From Bidens hawaiensis (Eukaryota; Streptophyta; Magnoliopsida; Asterales; Asteraceae): a stretch of 64,000 bases of DNA. The stretch is from NCBI GenBank assembly GCA_021521415.1, contig JAIQDT010000001.1, positions 2,108,001-2,172,000 on the forward strand, read 5' to 3'. A model generated the notes under the pieces. That model saw nothing but the letters and a program-made list of their open reading frames with translations, had not been told where the DNA came from and did not search any database. Position numbers and translations under genes: made by a program. Within the stretch, counting starts at the first letter, position 1; each line of letters begins with the position of its first letter. Shown piece by piece: positions 58,431 to 64,000 of the stretch.

Positions 58431-59510
58431 ATAAAAATAACAAAACATATTCAAGGATTAGCATTGTTTCCATTCTTAGAAGATTACAACTGCAATGCCT
58501 GCAAGGAGGAGACACTTGCATTACAACAATCAAGCAGTCATCTTTTTATTATAATTCTATTTCCATGTACGAGCAAAAGACTACTCCTATTTATCTTGTT
58601 TATCTTCTGTACAATAATAATACAATCAGTTGAACCAACTCTGTGTTCCATTAGAAATCAAAGTGCATAATCAAATTTTAGAGGGACAAGAAAAAAGGTC
58701 ATGCCGGTGAAGATTAGGTACAGAAAGTAGCGCCTCCACATCCCTTATGCACAAATGCCACACATTAATAAGAAAGGTGGTTTATAAAGTTGGATATCAA
58801 CCAAAATCTGAAGCATCAGTCTCTTCAAGTTATGTAAACTCTATATCTAATATAATGTCTAATGATTCTATGTGTTCACATGTTGATGTTTGTGCAGAAA
58901 GCCAGAAAGTTTAGTGACGTGAGCGAAAATGTTTTAACAATGCTTCTGACAATGTTTATGGTTGTGACCATATATTTGTTGATTAAAGAAATAGAAATTG
59001 GAATCCCTGTAAAGGTTATCATATGGGTTACATTATAATTTATTTATTAATTCTAGATTTGTAATTATTTATTATTTTCACATAATTGTACACTAAGACT
59101 ATGCGTAATATGGCTATAAAAAAGGCGATGGGGGCGGCAATTTTGGGGAACCCCCCCCCCCTCCGGCGATAAGTTGGGGAGAGGGGGGGGGAGATGTTAT
59201 TTGTCGCATTGTTTTGGTTTTATATATGCGGCTACAACATCATAAACACAAACTTACTCTTCGTTGACTGGGCGCTATATAACACAAGTTGTCCTATTTT
59301 GTAGCATCTCCACTACAAATAGCCTAATAAATAAATTTACATACTTACACGTGTATTAATAAAATTTTTTATTGCGTTTAATTAAACGAAAACTCACTTA
59401 TACACTTTGTAAGACCATGTTCGTGCCTCTTTAATCCAAATCAAACTGATGCTGAAAGATAGGTGGATACTACAATCTTATATTCCACACTGGCGAACAT
59501 GTTCATATAT
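58431..59510. other. Possible copia LTR remnant and intergenic DNA
   Basis: 58,431-58,650 follows the PPT-like site and may be a worn 3' LTR; it lacks a clear TG start. The rest is intergenic DNA downstream of the GDSL gene. A C11 run (59,151-59,161) and a G9 run (59,183-59,191) face each other near a GGCGATGGGGGCGGC stretch. No gene is seen. Confidence 0.4.
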
Positions 59511-62500
59511 TTAAGGCAAATTATCCATCACATTTTGGAGAACATGGTCAACAATGATATTATTCCCTTTGTCTGTTGGGTGAATACTGTCCCAGAACAA
59601 GTATTTGGTGTCATCCAGGCATATTGTGCTGACTTGGTTACATAGAATAGCAACCTCTACCATTCCGGTTCCACAACATCCTCTGTCTACAACCTCCAAG
59701 CCTGAAATAAGAGAATGAGAAAAAATCAGTAAGAAATATGAATGGACCTAACTTTGTTGAAGATTAATGTGCTTCATGCAAAGGAACCAAAACAATGTAA
59801 AAAAAGAGAAGGGAAAAGAAAAGATTACTCACGAGGTGGGTCAACTTGAACACAACCCACTAAAAAGTAGGTTTAATTAAGAGATTAAAGTGCAAAAATT
59901 TTAAGTTAAATCATCCTATTTTTTTACGTATAACTATAAACTTTTATAATGAAATTAGTTTCCCTTTTGATCTATTTTATATATTCTTCCCTAGTTACAA
60001 GTTTATTTAATTCGTTCTACATGTCAATTCATCATATTCCCTCGTGATTATTCTAATAACGAACTAAATATAAAAACCCAGGTTGGTTAATTAAGAGTGA
60101 GATAAACCAATTAAAATAATACAAATTTCAAAAAGGGGTTTAATATATTGGTAAATAAACATAAAATAGGTCGATCCGAACACAACATTAAGTGAGTCGA
60201 CTTGAACATTAGAGTTGAAAAGTTTATCTGTCAACCCACCAACCTAAAACCCATCAGCCCGCCATCCTGACATGATTTATACCCCTAGTCACTCAGCGTT
60301 TGTTAAATTGGTTTATCTCACACCCGTATTTTCAATCATGAACTTATCGCGTAAGACATTTCCGACTGATTTAAAACTAAAAATGCAACTCACTTACTTT
60401 AGAAAATGAAAATTTTTAGAAACAGCAACACTAGTTAAAAGCATCAGGTGTTGAACTATATAATCCTTAATACATGTAGCTCATAGAGACATACCATATT
60501 GGAGAGAGTGTTCCATAATATCTTGCAAAACCTTGAAGTAATCAACAATGATAAACCTTGACTCAGGCAGGCTGCTACCAAGAAATTGGATCCGATCATC
60601 CAGCATTCTGTTGAAGGTTTGTGCATTGTCATTGAACTCATCATCACATTTTCTAAGCATCCCTCCTGTCATTGTTCTTTCTAACGGAAAACACCCGATA
60701 AAGGGCGTGTTGAAGAAAACTATCTTTCTTGCTCCCAACTTGTAAATTTCCTTTATTTTGGAATAAGTGCAAGTAAACTTTATTCAGGATATACTACTAC
60801 AAACTGGTAATATGCCCATTAAAGCATAAACCGATTGGTCCCTCCCTACGCGCTAGACCCGAAATTTTGTAACTTCCATTTATTTTGTTTTTTTTTTTTT
60901 TTTTTTTTTTGTAAAAAGACGTCAATGATCTTCAATTTTTTTAATTCAAATGTTTATTTGTACACGTAATTTTGATCATAGGTTGTCATTTTCCGATAAC
61001 AGTGTATTGCAAAACCGGCAAAGAATAGTTTCTATTTATAAAAGCTACATAATGGTAGTAGGCGAATAATTTATTTTCATTTATACCTTTTCGGGTTTTT
61101 TTTGTTTTTTTCTTTGGGTTTGAGCCAGAAAGCTCACATGTTTGTTATGATTGAGAATAAAGTAATTAATGCTAAAACCAAGCACTAAGTGTTAATCCTA
61201 CCATTAGGGAACCAATCCCTAAGGGTTAAGGGTACCATTAGGGATTCATGGTCAAAGAAATATTCCGGTTGTTGTGACAAAATAATTATAGAGAGAAACC
61301 ACATCAGTTAAATTACGCGAAAGTGAAAGTTCCGCCTTATATTGCATTGGATACGGTCTTTCATGTTAAAGGGTTAAATGAGATTGAAAAAGATGAAGGT
61401 CAACACACCAACGCAAATTATATATAGCCTAAGGTCCACTTCAGTAAAACTCGGTTGTGAACCTGAAACCTGCAGCTTATAGCCCAAATTTTCATTTACC
61501 AATCTACCTACGCCAGTTCAGCTAAAGGTTATTGTAAAAAAAAAAGAACTATTGTTGAAAGATGTAATTGTTTGTCAAAACATTCATTCTTGTGTTAGTT
61601 ATAAAAATTTTTATATTGAAGTTAGCACCAAGGGAAACTAGTGTCACGATCTGATCTGACATGCATAAAGTTTTATATCCAACACAAATTTTTTTAACTA
61701 TTATAGATGAGAGAATACTTGCGCAGAGGGGTTACCTGTATAAATTCTGTTGCCTTTTTTACTAACAAATCTGCATATGCTGCTGGGCTGTATTGAATTC
61801 TTTGTATTGGAACAGCAGTGTAACTTAGAGCCCAATCGTTGGAGCTGCATGCTACTAAATACAGACTTTTGCTTATTATGTTATTAGCTTCTTCTTCTCC
61901 AAGAACCCTTTTCAGCTTTACTATGTATTCTTTGAACATATTTATTTGATCCGGTAATGAGAAAACATTCTAATTCATACACTCAGTAGAAGTTAATAAG
62001 AATGGTTAAAAAAAGATGTCTGCAAACAAAATTTCATGCATACCAATAGTTTCGCTCTATATGGATCAAAACCAGAACCACCAGAAGCAAATGATACACC
62101 AGTAACCATGTCTTCATCTTGTAGCGAAGGGTCCAAATATGCCGGAAGATAGTCCTTCACTCCTAATTTCTCAACTTCAAGTTGATATCAAATAATGTCA
62201 GAATTTCCTAGTTTTAGTGATTTAAAAGTATAATTTCGATAGTTCAAATTATTTACCAAAATAGTCGCCGAGAGTCTTCCTATTGGTGAATCTTCCTGTT
62301 GGTTTCCCACCCATGAAGTCCTTTCCATATGGAGGGAAATCAGCCCTGATAATTGAGGCTCGGATGTTATTGTTCCCCGAATCCATGAAGGAGTCTCCAA
62401 ACGCGATGACGGATTGTATTGAGCTCTTTTTGGGCATATTTGCAGTTGCCTCACTGCAACATAAATATATAGATGCATATACACAAATGAGAATGAGTTT

Positions 62501-62518
62501 AAAAACCGAAGGTAGCAT
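59511..62518 (-). CDS. GDSL esterase/lipase, five exons
   Basis: Exons on the minus strand: 62,518-62,257, 62,174-62,044, 61,969-61,736, 60,750-60,495 and 59,701-59,511. All introns are GT-AG and all joins keep the frame, giving 357 aa, the usual length of plant GDSL (SGNH) lipases. The N-terminus [19 protein letters not shown] is a likely signal peptide, so the enzyme should be secreted or apoplastic. Block I is [10 protein letters not shown] (catalytic Ser43), followed by [14 protein letters not shown], a block III-like SSND in place of Gx[22 protein letters not shown], and the DSIHP box (Asp332, His335). It resembles the EXL subgroup. The hydrolysed ester is unknown. An ATG ten codons upstream (62,548) lies at the predicted transcription start, so I chose the second. 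Confidence 0.9.
59702..60494 (-). other. Intron 4 of the GDSL gene
   Basis: 793 bases with GT at 60,494 and AG at 59,702-59,703 (minus strand), phase 1. No embedded gene or element boundary was seen. Confidence 0.85.
60751..61735 (-). other. Intron 3 of the GDSL gene
   Basis: 985 bases, phase 0, donor GTAACC and acceptor AATAAAG. It contains a T-run of more than 20 at about 60,887-60,910 (A-run on the coding strand) and repeated ACCATTAGGGA words at about 61,200-61,245. No gene is present. Confidence 0.85.
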
Positions 62519-62570
62519 TGTACTAAAAATCAGTTTAAAGTAGAACAAGGGTAGTAAGAGTTCTAAGTGC

Positions 62571-62580
62571 TTATATATAG
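62571..62580 (-). promoter_or_regulatory. TATA box of the GDSL gene
   Basis: Minus-strand CTATATATAA lies 53 bases before the ATG at 62,518 and only 23 bases before the ATG at 62,548. With transcription usually starting 25-35 bases after a TATA box, the start site falls near 62,540-62,548, which favours the ATG at 62,518. Confidence 0.6.
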
Positions 62581-62795
62581 TTTAATTCTAGGTCGGCTAG
62601 TATCTTAAGTGGATCTTGTCACTACAATTTTAAGACTTATAGTACCGACATGTAGGCATGGCAAATCAGCTTTTCATTTATTTTTATATCCAGCTCATTT
62701 TACTCTAAAGCTACCAATCATTTCCATATCTAACCTAATCACTTCCACTTCATTGCTATTTTTTATTTAATCAAATAATTAATTGAATTAGCAAG

Positions 62796-63346
62796 TGTTG
62801 GAAAATTTGTTACGTGTGCATTAGTAGGTTGTTATGACACAACAAATGCACACTAATAGACATTGATGAATGAGATATCGATGTGTGATTGTGTGTATAT
62901 GAAAGAAAATACTATAGTGGTGTATCCCACATTGGTGGGATGGAGAACTTGTGTCTTGTTTTTCCTCTATAAATAGAGAGGTAAACTAAGTTACAATACA
63001 CACCAAACCTTACACACAACACAAGCATTGTTGCAAGGTTTTTCCAACTTCTTTTTCTTCTACATTTCTGGTATCTTTTATTCGAACCTTTTTCAGGTTT
63101 ACGGTTAACTTCGGTAGTACTACTGCTCCGGCTGTTGTACCCTGGGAAACAACGAGTTCTCTTGGGAGACTCGAAATATTGTTTTAAGGGCCCCGTGTTC
63201 AACACGATCCTCAGCCAACCTATTGTATTTGGTTTATTTCTTTGATTCTGTATTGTATTTCAGATTCTTGTATTGTATTGTATGAGTAATAAAACTGTTT
63301 GTTAATTTTCTGTTTATTTACTAAATTCACGAATTCAGTTCCTACA
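62796..63346 (+). mobile_element. Solo LTR, copia-like
   Basis: TGTTGGAAAATTTG...AGTTCCTACA (551 bp) is flanked by GCAAG at 62,791-62,795 and 63,347-63,351. It has a TATA box TATAAATA (62,968-62,975) and a poly(A) signal AATAAA (63,288-63,293), so it reads left to right, away from the GDSL gene. No internal region is present: a solo LTR from recombination, about 0.25 kb upstream of the GDSL promoter. Assignment to copia is from length and TGTTGG start only. Confidence 0.9.
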
Positions 63347-63469
63347 GCAAGTTACTAAATAATTTGTTAATTAAATAAATAAGTAATTAAGTAACTATGG
63401 TGGAACGTAATATCGTGTTTTCATCATTCTGCTAGATCTTTGTCTTATCCCAACTAAATTAGTAAAATC

Positions 63470-63960
63470 TCAAGGGATTTAAACTCGGATGGCGTTGTGT
63501 TGAGCAAGCTTTTAGAACAGATGTTAAAAATGGGGAAAGCACTTGGTTTTGGTTGGATATTTTGGTAGACGACTACCCGTTGTGTGAACAGTCCCCGAAT
63601 CTGTTTTTAATTGAAAATTCGAAATGGTGTGTGGTAGCTGATCGTCTATACATGATTGATGGGTAATATGTGGAAGATGGGATTGGCTAAGAGATCCTAC
63701 AAGTGTGACATATTTGGAGGAATATAGAGGTTCATTATCTATTTGTCAACATGTGAGAATTAGACCCGGAAAGGACAAGAGCATTACGTGTGGTAGGGGA
63801 GTTTCTTTGGATCAGGTGAAAAAAGAGAAAGGATGGTTCACCTGCGTAGCTTGATTGAAAGGGTTAAAGCTCTTGACTTTCTTTGGATCAGGAATAGGTC
63901 CAAAAGTAGAGGCTTGTTTTGGAAGGATTGGAGTAGATTTCGATTGTAAATTGGTGTATT
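63470..63960 (+). pseudogene. LINE (non-LTR retrotransposon) RT tail remnant
   Basis: Plus-strand reading from 63,514 gives NGESTWFWLDILVDDYPLC, then EQSPNLFLIENSKWCVVADR, the segment after reverse transcriptase and before the zinc-binding domain in plant L1-type elements. After 63,660 stops and frame changes interrupt, with LWIRNRSKSRGLFWKDW near the end. The remainder to 64,000 is unassigned. Confidence 0.7.
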
Positions 63961-64000
63961 GTTGTATATGTTGTTTTTGTTATGGTGGATGTATTAAGTG

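Noticed and set aside
62516..62548. GDSL start at the upstream ATG (62,548)
   Set aside because: It is only 23 bases from the TATA box, so it would be at or before the transcription start; the second ATG also gives a better signal peptide.

Overview
This is a plant nuclear window: it is AT-rich, it carries one host gene with canonical GT-AG plant introns, and about 90% of it is nested retrotransposon DNA. The copia, Ty3/gypsy (Tekay/Del-like chromovirus), LARD-like and gag-only element types point to a eudicot. Asteraceae is my guess from the overall look of the elements, not something the sequence proves. Boundaries below rest on LTR ends, primer-binding sites (PBS), polypurine tracts (PPT) and target-site duplications (TSD) read directly; identity estimates are by eye.

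Left part (1-10,393): AT-rich repeats (1-1,700), then a decayed gag-only LTR element (leader, broken two-domain protein, 3' LTR ending at 6,010) that abuts a broken minus-strand Ty1/copia element (integrase remnants to gag, 6,011-10,393). Middle-left (10,394-21,990): an unassigned repeat holding AATCGAATGG-type minisatellites, split by a complete non-coding LTR element (LARD, 11,270-20,945, TSD CAAGT). Its LTRs carry four 71-bp hairpin repeats.

Centre (21,990-41,800): a Russian doll. A hAT-type MITE and a solo LTR (23,192-39,057, TSD AATAA) lie in an AT-rich terminal-inverted-repeat (TIR)-type element. A Tekay-like gypsy element (25,416-37,997, minus strand) lies inside the solo LTR. A young gag-only element (30,581-35,081, plus strand, TSD CTCAT) lies inside the gag gene of that gypsy element. 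A second copy of the TIR-type element (about 39,407-40,755) and another minus-strand LTR fragment follow.

Right part: the 3' end of another LARD-like element (about 41,840-45,040), then a second complete gypsy element (45,057-57,578, minus strand, TSD ATAAA) with near-identical LTRs but ruined coding, inserted in a copia RNase H remnant (57,584-58,430). The only host gene is a five-exon GDSL esterase/lipase on the minus strand (59,511-62,518). A solo copia-type LTR (62,796-63,346, TSD GCAAG) lies upstream of it and a LINE remnant closes the window.

The most notable signal is in the two gag-only elements. Their proteins are alignable (capsid-like half, coiled coil, acidic linker, conserved C-terminal half). 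Each also has an array of short perfect hairpins built from one repeated self-complementary motif, but the motif differs between the two (AACTTCGCC/GGCGAAGTT versus ATTCGTTA/TAACGAAT). The architecture is conserved while the sequence is not, as might be expected of an RNA packaging or dimerisation signal that changes together with its Gag.
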